Source: a bacterium (lineage in GTDB: Bacteria; Electryoneota; RPQS01). Taken from it: a stretch of 64,000 bases of DNA. Under the pieces are notes generated by a model, which did no database searches, had not been told where the DNA came from, and saw nothing but the letters and a program-made list of their open reading frames with translations. Within the stretch, counting starts at the first letter, position 1. Every line of letters begins with the position of its first letter. This document shows, piece by piece, positions 26,756-35,290 of this stretch. Location: the NCBI GenBank assembly GCA_023382385.1, contig JAHDVH010000004.1:148544-212543 (forward strand), in the 5' to 3' direction. Made by a program: the position numbers and the translations under genes.

Positions 26756-26860
26756 ATGGCAAAGAAAGTATTCAGCCTGAAGGCTTATCTTACTATTTTT
26801 ATTGTTTTTCCAAATCCAAACTGCATTTTCTGTCGGGGAGACTGTGTTTTACTTCAGTAG
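26756..26860 (+). CDS. Possible 34-residue peptide (doubtful)
   Basis: ATG at 26756 is preceded by AGAGGAAGGTG, the best ribosome site in this gap. It opens 34 codons that begin MAKKVFSLKAYL, have a hydrophobic middle and end with NCIFCRGDCVLLQ. It could be a small membrane peptide or a leader peptide upstream of the second pump. Chance cannot be excluded at this length, and no family is recognised. Confidence 0.25.
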   Translation: MAKKVFSLKAYLTIFIVFPNPNCIFCRGDCVLLQ

Positions 26861-26926
26861 TTTAATTAACTTGGGATACCACTCAGGCAAAATTTCCATC
26901 CTTATATATAGGCACTCTCCGATACC

Positions 26927-28069
26927 ATGCGACAATTCTGGTCCAGCCTCCTCCTGACTTCGCTAACTTCCTTTCTTCTGCTGGGCTGCTCCTCATCCGG
27001 GGGGAGCTCGAGCGGAGGCAAACGTCCGCCGTTAGCTTTTCCTGTTGAGATCGAGACTATTTCGGCCCGAAGCACCGACCTCGTTGTGCGAGCCGTCGGA
27101 TCCGTTGAAGCTTTCGAAATTGTCCCTGTCACCGCCCGTGTCTCCGGAACTGTACAGAGAGTAAAGTTCAAGGAAGGCGAATCAGTGCGCGCAGGTGAAG
27201 GGCTTGTCGATATTGAACTCGAGCGGTACGAACTTGCATTGAAGTCCGCCGAAGCGACTTTTGAAAAAGCCAAGGCTACTTTACGCGAGGTCGAAGCTGG
27301 ATTGGCGCGGCGCATGGACATTCAAGGCAAGAATCCCGGATTTGTCAGCGCAGAGGACTTGGATAACTGGCAGACACGCGCACTCGGTGCACGTGCAGAT
27401 TCCGCCAACGCTGCGGCAAGCTATGAACTCGCAAAGCTTAACTATCGTGATGCGCATGTTGAAGCTCCGGTAAACGGTGTCATACAGTCGCGCCTTGTTC
27501 GAACAGGACAGTACCTGCAAGTCGGAGCAACAGTTGCTACGATGGTGAGGAGAGATCCGCTTTTGCTCAAGTTCTCGATTCCAGTGCAAGAGGCACAGGC
27601 AGTCCGGCAGGGTCAGGAGGCAGTTTTCACGGTTGGCGGCAGCAAAGATACGCTGCGAGCAAGAGTCATGGCTGTATCCGAGTCGGCCAATCCCGAGACA
27701 AGAATGGTCAACGTGACTGCGGAAGTTCTGCGCGACTACGCAGATCGTTTGCAGCCCGGAGTATTCGCCGAAGTGGCCGTGCTCTTAGGTGAGACAAAGC
27801 AGCTGCCGGTCATTCCGCAGGTGAGTATTCGGCCAAGTGAGGAAGGATTTCTGGCATTCATCGTTGAAGACTCGGTTGCCAGAAAGCGAGTGCTTAGATT
27901 GGGATTGCAGACTCACGACGGGCTGGTAGAAGTCCTCGACGGGTTGAGTATTGGCGAGACGCTGGTCGTCCGTGGCGCAGAAGCGCTCAACGACGGATCA
28001 AAGATTCGCGTTGCGAGCGGGAAAGCCCGCACAGAGTCTAACACCGATACGGGTGGTGTGAAGTCATGA
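26927..28069 (+). CDS. RND efflux periplasmic adaptor lipoprotein (2)
   Basis: 380 residues with lipobox LLLGC (Cys22) and a Ser/Gly-rich linker. The membrane-fusion signature is clear: ARVSGTVQRVKFKEGESVRAGE, a short helical hairpin (about 106-160) and APVNGVIQSRLVRTGQYLQ, followed by the beta-barrel. It overlaps the pump gene by four bases (ATGA). No channel gene accompanies it, so it may share the TolC-like protein of the divergent operon. Confidence 0.92.
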   Translation: MRQFWSSLLLTSLTSFLLLGCSSSGGSSSGGKRPPLAFPVEIETISARSTDLVVRAVGSVEAFEIVPVTARVSGTVQRVKFKEGESVRAGEGLVDIELERYELALKSAEATFEKAKATLREVEAGLARRMDIQGKNPGFVSAEDLDNWQTRALGARADSANAAASYELAKLNYRDAHVEAPVNGVIQSRLVRTGQYLQVGATVATMVRRDPLLLKFSIPVQEAQAVRQGQEAVFTVGGSKDTLRARVMAVSESANPETRMVNVTAEVLRDYADRLQPGVFAEVAVLLGETKQLPVIPQVSIRPSEEGFLAFIVEDSVARKRVLRLGLQTHDGLVEVLDGLSIGETLVVRGAEALNDGSKIRVASGKARTESNTDTGGVKS

Positions 28070-31000
28070 ACATAACCGAAGTCTGCGTTCGCAAACCCGT
28101 CTTTGCCTGGATGCTCATGGCAGGCATTGTGCTGTTTGGCATCATCGCTTTGTCACGCATCGGCATCAGTCAATTCCCCGATGTGGACTTCCCGACAATT
28201 ACCGTAAGCACCTCGTGGGAAGGTGCCGCTCCGGAAGTCATCGAGCACGATGTCGTTGAAGTGATTGAAGAAGCCGTCGCTCAAGTGGAAGGCGTTCGCA
28301 GCATTACGTCGACCTCACGGCAAGGCAGCGCAAATGTCACGGTCGAACTTGATCTTTCACGTGACGTCGATCTCGCGCTGCAGGATGTACAGACAAAAGT
28401 CGCCCGTGCCGCGCGCAGACTTCCGAACGACATCGATCCGCCCACGGTCAGCAAGTCGAACCCCGAAGACAATCCCATTATGTGGATTGGACTTTCCGGT
28501 CCTTTTCCGCAACAGCTGCTGTCCGACGTCGCACGCTATCAGATTCGAGACAAACTTCAAACGATTCCGGGAGTCGGTGAAATCAATCTCGGCGGCTGGC
28601 TCGATCGGAACATTCGTATTTGGATTGATGCCGCCAAACTTGACGCAAAGGGTCTGACTGTCAGCGACGTTGTGAGCGCACTGCGTCGCGAACACGTAGA
28701 ACTACCTGCAGGGAGATTGGAAAACAGTGGACGCGAAGTCAGTGTGCGAGTCATGGGCGAGGCGCTTGACCTGAAAGCCCTTAATGACATCGTCGTGCGC
28801 GACACGCCCGGTGCGGAAGTCTATTTGCGGGACGTGGCGATCGTCGAGGACGGATTCGAGGATGTGCGCAGGCTGACACGTGTTAATGGCAGTCCTGCTA
28901 TGGGGATGGGAATCCGCAAGCAGCGCGGCGCGAACGCGGTGGCGGTTGCGGAAGCGGTCAAAGCACAAATGGCGGAGATCCGCAAGACGCTCCCTGACGG
29001 CATGGAGCTTGAAGTAAATTTTGACTCCACTGTATTCATCGCGGAATCCGTCCACGAGATTCAGCTCGAATTAATCCTATCGGTCATCCTGACGGCGTTA
29101 GTGTGCTGGCTGTTTCTGGGTTCGATGTCGAACGCGATCAACGTGATTCTTGCAATTCCGATGTCGCTACTCGGAACAATTGCCGTGATTTACTTTCTCG
29201 GCTTCACGTTGAACACATTCACATTGCTCGGTTTGGCGCTGGCGGTGGGAATTGTCGTCGACGACGCAATCATGGTGCTCGAGAATATCGTTCGACACGC
29301 CGAGATGGGCAAAGATCGCGTGACTGCAGCACTCGAGGGCACAAAAGAAATCACATTTTCGGCGTTTTCCGCAACACTTGCGGTGGTGGCGATCTTTGTG
29401 CCTGTCGTATTCATGGAGGGCGTGATTGGCCGATTCTTCCTTCAGTTCGGCGTGACCCTGTGCGTTGCAATCCTATTGTCCTATCTTGAGGCCGTCACGC
29501 TGGCACCTGCGCGATGCGCGCAAATTCTTGATGTATCGCGCGAAAACCGAAACCGCCTGGCTGCATGGGCAGACCGCGTCTTTAGCAAGTCGGAAAAAGG
29601 TTATGCGCGCTGGCTTAACAAGGCATTGCGCCGTCCCGGGTTGATACTCTCTGGCGCGTTGACGATCTTTCTGGCGTCCATGATTGTTCTCAAACTCCTG
29701 CCCAGTGAATTTGTTCCATCGCAGGATCAAAGCCGCCTGATGGTGCGTTTACAAACGGCTGTCAGTTCGAGCATCAACGAGACGGACAATTTGTTCCAGA
29801 AGGTTGAAGAGAAGATTGAGAAGTATCCTGAGATTCGGCGTTCACTTGCGTTGGTCGGAGGATTTGGCGGCAGCCAAAGCGGCGGGGTGATTTTCGTAAC
29901 ACTCGCACCACCTCGCGAGCGGACGCAGACACAAGCGGAGTTTGCCGCCATGCTCCGCCGTGACTTGAACAGCATTCCGGGTGTGCGGGCAGTCGTGCAG
30001 GACCTTTCGCAGCAGGGCTTTACGGCACAGCGCGGATTTCCCGTCGAATTTGCGCTGCTTGGACCGGACTGGAAGACGCTGGAGCATCTGAGTAGTGATG
30101 TCATACAAAAACTGAATGCCAGCGGACTCGTGGTCGACGTTGACTCGGACTATCGAATCGGTGTGCCGGAGCTGAGAATTCAACCAGATCGCGCGCGCTG
30201 CGCAGACTTGGGAATTTCTGTGGAGGATGTGGCGACCGCGATAAATTCGCTCATCGGCGGCGAGCGTGTCGGAAAGTACAGCGCAGGCGGCCGCAGAGTA
30301 GATGTTCGCATGCGCTTGCTCGCGGAACAGCGCCGCAGTGTGCAGGACATCTCGCGCTTGCGTGTGCGCAGCAGATCGGGCGAATTGATACCATTATCGT
30401 CCCTTATCGCTTATGAAGAACTGCCCGCGTTGCAGGCCATTACACGAAAGGATCGTGAGCGCGCCATCAGCGTCTTTGCAAATGTTGCTCCCGGCTATTC
30501 ACAGCAAGAGGCTATCGCATTCGTTGAGCAACTGACGGATGACCTGCCACCGGGGTACCGCACGCAGCTTAGCGGTTCGAGTGTCGCTTTCAAGGAGTCT
30601 TTCTCGGGTCTTGTTTTCGCATTGATTATGGGCATCATGGTCGCCTACATGGTGCTGGCATCGCAATTCAATTCGTTCAGTCATCCGATCACTATATTGA
30701 CCATTCTGCCGCTCTCTGTGGTCGGCGCGGCTGCCGCGTTGCTCATCGCAGGGAAGTCTCTGAATATTTTCAGTATGATCGGGCTTCTATTGCTGATGGG
30801 AATTGTCAAGAAGAACTCGATAATTCTGGTTGACTACGCAAACCAGAGGCGAAGCCGCGCCGCCGGAGCACTTGAAGCCATGAAACAGGCAGGGCCGATT
30901 CGTCTGCGTCCTATCTTGATGACCTCCATTGCAACGATGATGGCGGCAATTCCACCCGCGCTTGGATTGGGACCCGGCACCGAGATCAGATCACCGATGG

Positions 31001-31164
31001 CCATTGCGGTAATCGGTGGTGTGTTGGTCTCAACAGCATTAAGCTTGTTTGTCGTGCCATCATTCTATGTCAAGCTTGACGGCTGGGTGGCTGCGCTCGG
31101 GCAACTCGTCCACCGAAAGAATGTGCCTCGACAAATCGCTGAGTCACGCGGAGATTTTGCGTAG
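28066..31164 (+). CDS. RND efflux pump inner-membrane subunit (2), HAE type
   Basis: 1032 residues, normal length for AcrB-like pumps. Helix 1 lies at about 10-30, followed by SQFPDVDFPTITVSTSWEGA. TM4 contains the proton-relay Asp pair in VGIVVDDAIMVLEN. The second half has the matching helices, including GIVKKNSIILVDYANQRR with the TM10 lysine region. It is the last gene of a two-gene operon. Drug or small-molecule export is likely, substrate unknown. Confidence 0.93.
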   Translation: MNITEVCVRKPVFAWMLMAGIVLFGIIALSRIGISQFPDVDFPTITVSTSWEGAAPEVIEHDVVEVIEEAVAQVEGVRSITSTSRQGSANVTVELDLSRDVDLALQDVQTKVARAARRLPNDIDPPTVSKSNPEDNPIMWIGLSGPFPQQLLSDVARYQIRDKLQTIPGVGEINLGGWLDRNIRIWIDAAKLDAKGLTVSDVVSALRREHVELPAGRLENSGREVSVRVMGEALDLKALNDIVVRDTPGAEVYLRDVAIVEDGFEDVRRLTRVNGSPAMGMGIRKQRGANAVAVAEAVKAQMAEIRKTLPDGMELEVNFDSTVFIAESVHEIQLELILSVILTALVCWLFLGSMSNAINVILAIPMSLLGTIAVIYFLGFTLNTFTLLGLALAVGIVVDDAIMVLENIVRHAEMGKDRVTAALEGTKEITFSAFSATLAVVAIFVPVVFMEGVIGRFFLQFGVTLCVAILLSYLEAVTLAPARCAQILDVSRENRNRLAAWADRVFSKSEKGYARWLNKALRRPGLILSGALTIFLASMIVLKLLPSEFVPSQDQSRLMVRLQTAVSSSINETDNLFQKVEEKIEKYPEIRRSLALVGGFGGSQSGGVIFVTLAPPRERTQTQAEFAAMLRRDLNSIPGVRAVVQDLSQQGFTAQRGFPVEFALLGPDWKTLEHLSSDVIQKLNASGLVVDVDSDYRIGVPELRIQPDRARCADLGISVEDVATAINSLIGGERVGKYSAGGRRVDVRMRLLAEQRRSVQDISRLRVRSRSGELIPLSSLIAYEELPALQAITRKDRERAISVFANVAPGYSQQEAIAFVEQLTDDLPPGYRTQLSGSSVAFKESFSGLVFALIMGIMVAYMVLASQFNSFSHPITILTILPLSVVGAAAALLIAGKSLNIFSMIGLLLLMGIVKKNSIILVDYANQRRSRAAGALEAMKQAGPIRLRPILMTSIATMMAAIPPALGLGPGTEIRSPMAIAVIGGVLVSTALSLFVVPSFYVKLDGWVAALGQLVHRKNVPRQIAESRGDFA

Positions 31165-31194
31165 ACTTTGAGGATTGAGAAAAGTAGAGATTGA

Positions 31195-31220
31195 GAGGCC
31201 TGCCCATAAGGGCAGGCCTC
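31195..31220. terminator. Bidirectional hairpin between convergent genes
   Basis: A perfect 11-bp stem GAGGCCTGCCC / GGGCAGGCCTC with loop ATAA lies between the stops of the RND gene (31164) and the porin-like gene (31260). There is no T run on the plus side and only mixed T-rich sequence on the minus side. Termination is therefore probable from position and stem strength. Confidence 0.65.
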
Positions 31221-31259
31221 AACTCATTCACGCTATCCATGCCTTCACATTAGCGAACA

Positions 31260-32417
31260 TCAGAAGGCAGCAATGAAACCCATGACCCCGCGGTGCTCTG
31301 TGTTCTCAAGATCATTTGTATAACCCGCAACGAGGCGTATGTTTGTTCTGAGCATGTATCCTGCATCCAACGAGATCGTCCGGTACTGAGTCATCGCCGG
31401 GTCGTAGTCAACTTCTACGTGATTGTAGAGCAGAACGCCGTACCACTTGCTCTTGTCACCGCGAGGTGTCCAGATCAGCTCACCAAAACCGCCCTGCATG
31501 GTAGATTCTCTGGCGTTCGTGGTGATGAACGGATTCATATCCTTGCGCCACAGATATTGCAGATTCAGTTCAAGCTTGTCCTGATACGCCAAAGTCATGT
31601 CGGGACCCGCCATCGTAATTTCGTTTGTGGACGCACGTCCTTCCTTGCCCCAGTATCCGAATGCGCCGATTCGTACACCTTCCGCCGCATCCTGCGTAAT
31701 GCGCCCGAGGAAGGTTTTGTACTTATCGTCGTCGTAAACGCGGTTCTCGGCAGGCCCGATGCCATTGCCATTCAACACCTCGATGATGACATCGGTCTTG
31801 CTTGGCAAACTGTAGGTCAGCATGAGTCCACGATCGTAGGTCAGATTTATGGATGAATTGCCGGGCCGCACGCGATAGGCTTCATAGTCCTCAAAACTCA
31901 AGCGCAGCTCCCGCTTGAACAATGGATCAGACGCCTGAAACTGCCCCGCGTAAATATCCAGATCGGAGCCGCCAACATTGTTAAACATCAGAAAGGCATC
32001 TTCCACTCCTGCAACTTCGCCGCGCTCGTTGAAGAAGAAGTAAAAGTAGTATGCTACGTCCTTGGTCAGTGCACCGCCCGAGAGGATTTTCAGGATCCAC
32101 GGTGTGGAGAGATCAAGCTCCTGATCAGTGTCACTACGGTATTGTCCATAACCTTCGAAGCGGAGTGCAAACGGTAAATCGCGTATGAGCGAGAGATCCT
32201 TGTCTCCTGTGTCATTGTAGTAGCGTGGTGTTTCTTTGTCCTTGAAGACAAATCCGTCGCCGGCAAACTCATCACCTGCCGCCTTTAGTCGAGGAAACGG
32301 TGCGTGACATGTTTTGCAGGACATCGAGTAGGTACGGGCGAACGCGGGAATGGCAAAGGTGTCTGTTGCCGCGAGCAGTATCGCCAGCAGGGTCGCGAGT
32401 AAAATGTATGACTTCAT
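31260..32417 (-). CDS. Monohaem porin-like outer-membrane protein
   Basis: About 385 residues; the start at 32417 gives a signal peptide MKSYILLATLLAILLAATDTFA. Just after it a single haem motif CKTCH (34-38) stands in YSMSCKTCHAPFPRLKAAG. The rest, from about 75, alternates polar and aromatic residues as in a 14-18-strand beta barrel (FALRFEGYGQYRS, FGELIWTPRG) and ends ...MGFIAAF with the C-terminal Phe typical of outer-membrane barrels. It is 11 bases after the pentahaem cytochrome gene. A role in moving electrons to or across the outer membrane is an inference. No named family recognised. Confidence 0.7.
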   Translation of the reverse strand: MKSYILLATLLAILLAATDTFAIPAFARTYSMSCKTCHAPFPRLKAAGDEFAGDGFVFKDKETPRYYNDTGDKDLSLIRDLPFALRFEGYGQYRSDTDQELDLSTPWILKILSGGALTKDVAYYFYFFFNERGEVAGVEDAFLMFNNVGGSDLDIYAGQFQASDPLFKRELRLSFEDYEAYRVRPGNSSINLTYDRGLMLTYSLPSKTDVIIEVLNGNGIGPAENRVYDDDKYKTFLGRITQDAAEGVRIGAFGYWGKEGRASTNEITMAGPDMTLAYQDKLELNLQYLWRKDMNPFITTNARESTMQGGFGELIWTPRGDKSKWYGVLLYNHVEVDYDPAMTQYRTISLDAGYMLRTNIRLVAGYTNDLENTEHRGVMGFIAAF

Positions 32418-32427
32418 GCCCGACTCC

Positions 32428-33777
32428 TTATCCAATAATCTTGATGCTTGTGCTCTGCTTGTTCACAACGATGATCTCCGTCTCTTCCTTCGGAACCTGC
32501 AGGAACTCTGCAACAGGAATCACAAGACGGCAGTAGTTCATCGTTGCAGTGAATGTCAGGGGACCATCCGATACGGAGTCCGGTATCCTGAACGAGAACG
32601 TCTCCAGTTTCGTTTCGCGAGGTGCAAACCTGTAATCCACACCAAGGGACTTCGTGTTCCACTGCTGGATGGTCATGCGGCCCTGCGGATCAAAGTAAGG
32701 CATACGGAAAATTCGGTCTCCGATGGGAACTCCGTCTCGCTGCACGCCTTTAAAGTTCGGGATGTCGAGTGCAATACCCATGTCCTGATAGGCGAGTATG
32801 TCTGCCGCAATTGTATACTCTTCTCCCGCAAATCCTTTCTTGTCCACCGGTATATGGTAGACATTGCCTTTACTGTCGATCGCTTCAACATGCAGCCAGA
32901 CAATTCTATCTTCTACGGATCCGGTTGGAAACTTATGACCAGTCTTCTGATTAAACAGGGCGATGGTCAGCTTGACCGGATCGCCTGGTTCGGCTTCGGT
33001 GATATCGGGATAGATTCGGATTTCGACCGTTCCTTGCACTTTTGTCGGATCATGAGCACCGTGAAACAGATGCAGCCGTGCATCATCATGCACTTTCCCC
33101 ATGGCGGCTGTCAGCATCGGCGCTTTCGTCATGTGGCAATCCTGACATCGCACGCCTTCTTTGGCGTATGGGCCTTCGCTCCACTCGAGGTGCGTTGACT
33201 TCACCCAGATTCCGTAGGGATCCTTTTCGTTGTGGCAGGTTCCACAAAAGGCGGCCTCCGCAAGGAATGCGGACTTGGCAATATCGTGTTCGGGGGATAC
33301 CCCTTCTGATCGCGGGCCGTATTTGGTTGCGCCGGGATTGACCATGTAATTGAAGTTGAATGGTGTGTCCCCGGCGTGGCCAGTTATTGTGTGACAAATG
33401 TCACAACTAACCGATTCATTTGCGCGGCTGCCCTCTTCCGGACGAGGCGGCGGTACATCTCCTGCCAGAAAGGAAAGTGGCGCATGGCATCCATTGCAGC
33501 CAGCTTTGACTTCCGCGACAATCGGGTCTTTCTCAGCGTGGGGAACAGCCAGTTTGAAGTATTCAATCTCGTCCCACGGATGGGTATAGCACTGTGACAT
33601 CATGGCTTGCTCCCATTGACGGTGGATATCGCCATGGCAGGACGTCCCGCAATAAGATGCCTCACCGAAGTCGGAGTACTTGCGCGTCCCGAGGGCCTCT
33701 CCACCGGCAGGCGTTGCCGCAAGGAGATTTGCAGTGACAACGACATTTACAAATAAAGCAATAATTATTCTACGCAT
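32428..33777 (-). CDS. Periplasmic pentahaem cytochrome c (c554-like), one CX3CH site
   Basis: 449 residues with a signal peptide (about 1-20). Five haem sites: CGTSCH (43-48, one residue longer than standard), CNGCH (94-98), CDICH (125-129), CGTCH (178-182) and CQDCH (211-215). The first is followed by IHRQW, as in cytochrome c554-like proteins. The C-terminal half is a beta domain with GHKFPTGS, common in multihaem cytochromes of this group. Likely a periplasmic electron carrier or small-molecule reductase. A ribosome site CGGAG is 9 bases upstream and a CRP-like palindrome 20 bases upstream of the start. Confidence 0.85.
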   Translation of the reverse strand: MRRIIIALFVNVVVTANLLAATPAGGEALGTRKYSDFGEASYCGTSCHGDIHRQWEQAMMSQCYTHPWDEIEYFKLAVPHAEKDPIVAEVKAGCNGCHAPLSFLAGDVPPPRPEEGSRANESVSCDICHTITGHAGDTPFNFNYMVNPGATKYGPRSEGVSPEHDIAKSAFLAEAAFCGTCHNEKDPYGIWVKSTHLEWSEGPYAKEGVRCQDCHMTKAPMLTAAMGKVHDDARLHLFHGAHDPTKVQGTVEIRIYPDITEAEPGDPVKLTIALFNQKTGHKFPTGSVEDRIVWLHVEAIDSKGNVYHIPVDKKGFAGEEYTIAADILAYQDMGIALDIPNFKGVQRDGVPIGDRIFRMPYFDPQGRMTIQQWNTKSLGVDYRFAPRETKLETFSFRIPDSVSDGPLTFTATMNYCRLVIPVAEFLQVPKEETEIIVVNKQSTSIKIIG

Positions 33778-33987
33778 AGAAACACTCCGTGATTTATGTG
33801 AATAATTTCACAAGTATGGGTAACACATAACTGTTTAGCGATTAGGTCTAGGACCTACGCGTACAATAATTTAGCCACGTTCAGAGAGAAAATCAATTCC
33901 TGCGAGAGAGACGAGTTGCGGCCCTCAAGCACACCGCGTAGCAATAACTGAACAATCCGACTGCATATGCTCCTGGGACCAGTTCTC
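33778..33987. promoter_or_regulatory. Regulatory region of the pentahaem cytochrome operon
   Basis: Contains a perfect CRP/HcpR-like site TGTGA-ATAATT-TCACA (33797-33812) and a second inverted repeat TAGGTC-TAG-GACCTA (33843-33857). The first is centred only 27 bases from the ATG, too close for a classic activator, so repression or a downstream start should be considered. No convincing -35/-10 pair was found. Confidence 0.55.
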
Positions 33988-34437
33988 TTATAACAATCCG
34001 GGGGTATTCTCCAGCAAGCGGCGGCGATGCTCTTCGCGCATTAAGAGCAAATCTGCAATCGATGTAGATGTGAGGAACTGCTCGATCGCGCCCTTGGTCT
34101 GCTTCCATCTTTGATGCACACAGCACGCGGTTTCGTCACTGCAGACTCCACAACCTAACAGGCAGTCCTGGGCAAGTGTCAGTCCGTCATACAAGAGGAA
34201 GATGTCATTTAGCGAGATTTCTGCGGGACTTCTGGCAAGTGAAAAACCGCCACCCGGTCCTCGCGCGGCCAAGACGATACCGCTTGCAGAAAGCTCTTGA
34301 AGCAATTTGGACAGATAAGGAGCGGGGAGATTCTCGCCTCTTGCGATTTCGGTTGCGAGCACGGGGCCTCTTGCCTGGTTCTGCGCAAGATACACGAGAG
34401 CGCGTATTGCGTAACTGGTCGGTTTAGAAAAAATCAT
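33988..34437 (-). CDS. Rrf2-family regulator (1)
   Basis: 149 residues. The N-terminal winged helix matches the family (MIFSKPTSYAIRALVYLA, then LPAPYLSKLLQELSASGIV and GPGGGFSLAR). Cys92, Cys96, Cys99, Cys105 and Cys106 cluster in the loop that binds an iron-sulfur cluster in NsrR/IscR-type members. It lies between the cytochrome operon and the TSUP gene on the same strand. It may control one of these or the nitrate genes in response to redox or NO; targets are not shown by sequence. Confidence 0.85.
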   Translation of the reverse strand: MIFSKPTSYAIRALVYLAQNQARGPVLATEIARGENLPAPYLSKLLQELSASGIVLAARGPGGGFSLARSPAEISLNDIFLLYDGLTLAQDCLLGCGVCSDETACCVHQRWKQTKGAIEQFLTSTSIADLLLMREEHRRRLLENTPGLL

Positions 34438-34530
34438 CGTGGTCGTTCAATTGTTACATTCACGCTACATCCATTGAATAGACAAACCATCACACCGCGC
34501 AGGAGGTGACACACCAAAGAAACGTGAAGA

Positions 34531-35286
34531 TCAAAAAGCCGTGTACGCAAGTTTAGCCGCGGCGACCAAAAGCACAAGAGCCAGCATTCGTCTCAGCATC
34601 ACTCCGCCGAAGTGCTTTGATCCCAGGTGCGATCCTAACAGTCCGCCTGCGAAAGCGGCAGCAATTAACCCGATTGCAGGGCTTACAGTCAAATTACCCG
34701 TGATTGCGCGGCCCGCAATTCCCGAGAGAGAATTGACCAAGATGAACAGCGCCGATAATGTGCCGGCCGATTTCACCGTTGTCCAACGAAGCAGAAGAGC
34801 GATCGGACTGAGGAATATCCCCCCGCCTACTCCGACGATTCCGGAGATAAGCCCAATGCCCGACCCTGTGCCGGCAAGTACAAAGGGATGCGGCCGAACG
34901 AGTTCGTAGCTCTCGGCAGGACGAAGATCTATGATAAGCCGCAACGCAATAGCGAATAACGCGACCGCAAGCAGAAGATTATAGAAAACATTTGCCGAAA
35001 CCACCGCTCCTCCCATGAATGAAAAGGGTACGGAGGCGAGTACAAGCAGCCAGGAAAAGTTTGGAAGCTTGTGACCATTCCGCCAGAAAGACCAGAATGC
35101 AAGCGAGGACACCAGTACATTAAGGACCAGCGCGGTTCCCGACAGCTGCGCGACAGGTAACGAAAACAAGGCCAGAATTGCAAGGTATCCTGATGCGCCG
35201 CCATGTCCTACCGAGGAGTAAATAGCCGCGACGAGAAACACCAAAGCGAGCAGCGGAAATGAACTGAGTACTGCCGAGTCAACCAT
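34531..35286 (-). CDS. TSUP-family (TauE/SafE) permease
   Basis: 251 residues, about eight hydrophobic helices, with the two family repeats: VAAIYSSVGHGGASGYLA near the N terminus and GIVGVGGGIFLSPIALL at about 150-166. TSUP members move sulfite, sulfonates, sulfolactate or other small anions. It starts four bases after the moeA stop, so it is co-transcribed with molybdenum cofactor genes. A link to sulfur supply for the pterin dithiolene or to anion export is speculation. Confidence 0.85.
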   Translation of the reverse strand: MVDSAVLSSFPLLALVFLVAAIYSSVGHGGASGYLAILALFSLPVAQLSGTALVLNVLVSSLAFWSFWRNGHKLPNFSWLLVLASVPFSFMGGAVVSANVFYNLLLAVALFAIALRLIIDLRPAESYELVRPHPFVLAGTGSGIGLISGIVGVGGGIFLSPIALLLRWTTVKSAGTLSALFILVNSLSGIAGRAITGNLTVSPAIGLIAAAFAGGLLGSHLGSKHFGGVMLRRMLALVLLVAAAKLAYTAF

Positions 35287-35290
35287 GAAT

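Larger units (their letters stand above)
26541..26926. other. 386-bp intergenic region between divergent efflux operons
   Basis: AT-rich DNA holding the tolC promoter and operator (26547-26599), a hairpin AGAGGC/GCCTCT (26671-26689), a possible 34-codon ORF (26756-26860) and, just before the rightward adaptor gene, TATATATA at 26903-26910. I could not find a convincing -35 for that last element. No RNA gene was recognised. Confidence 0.6.
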
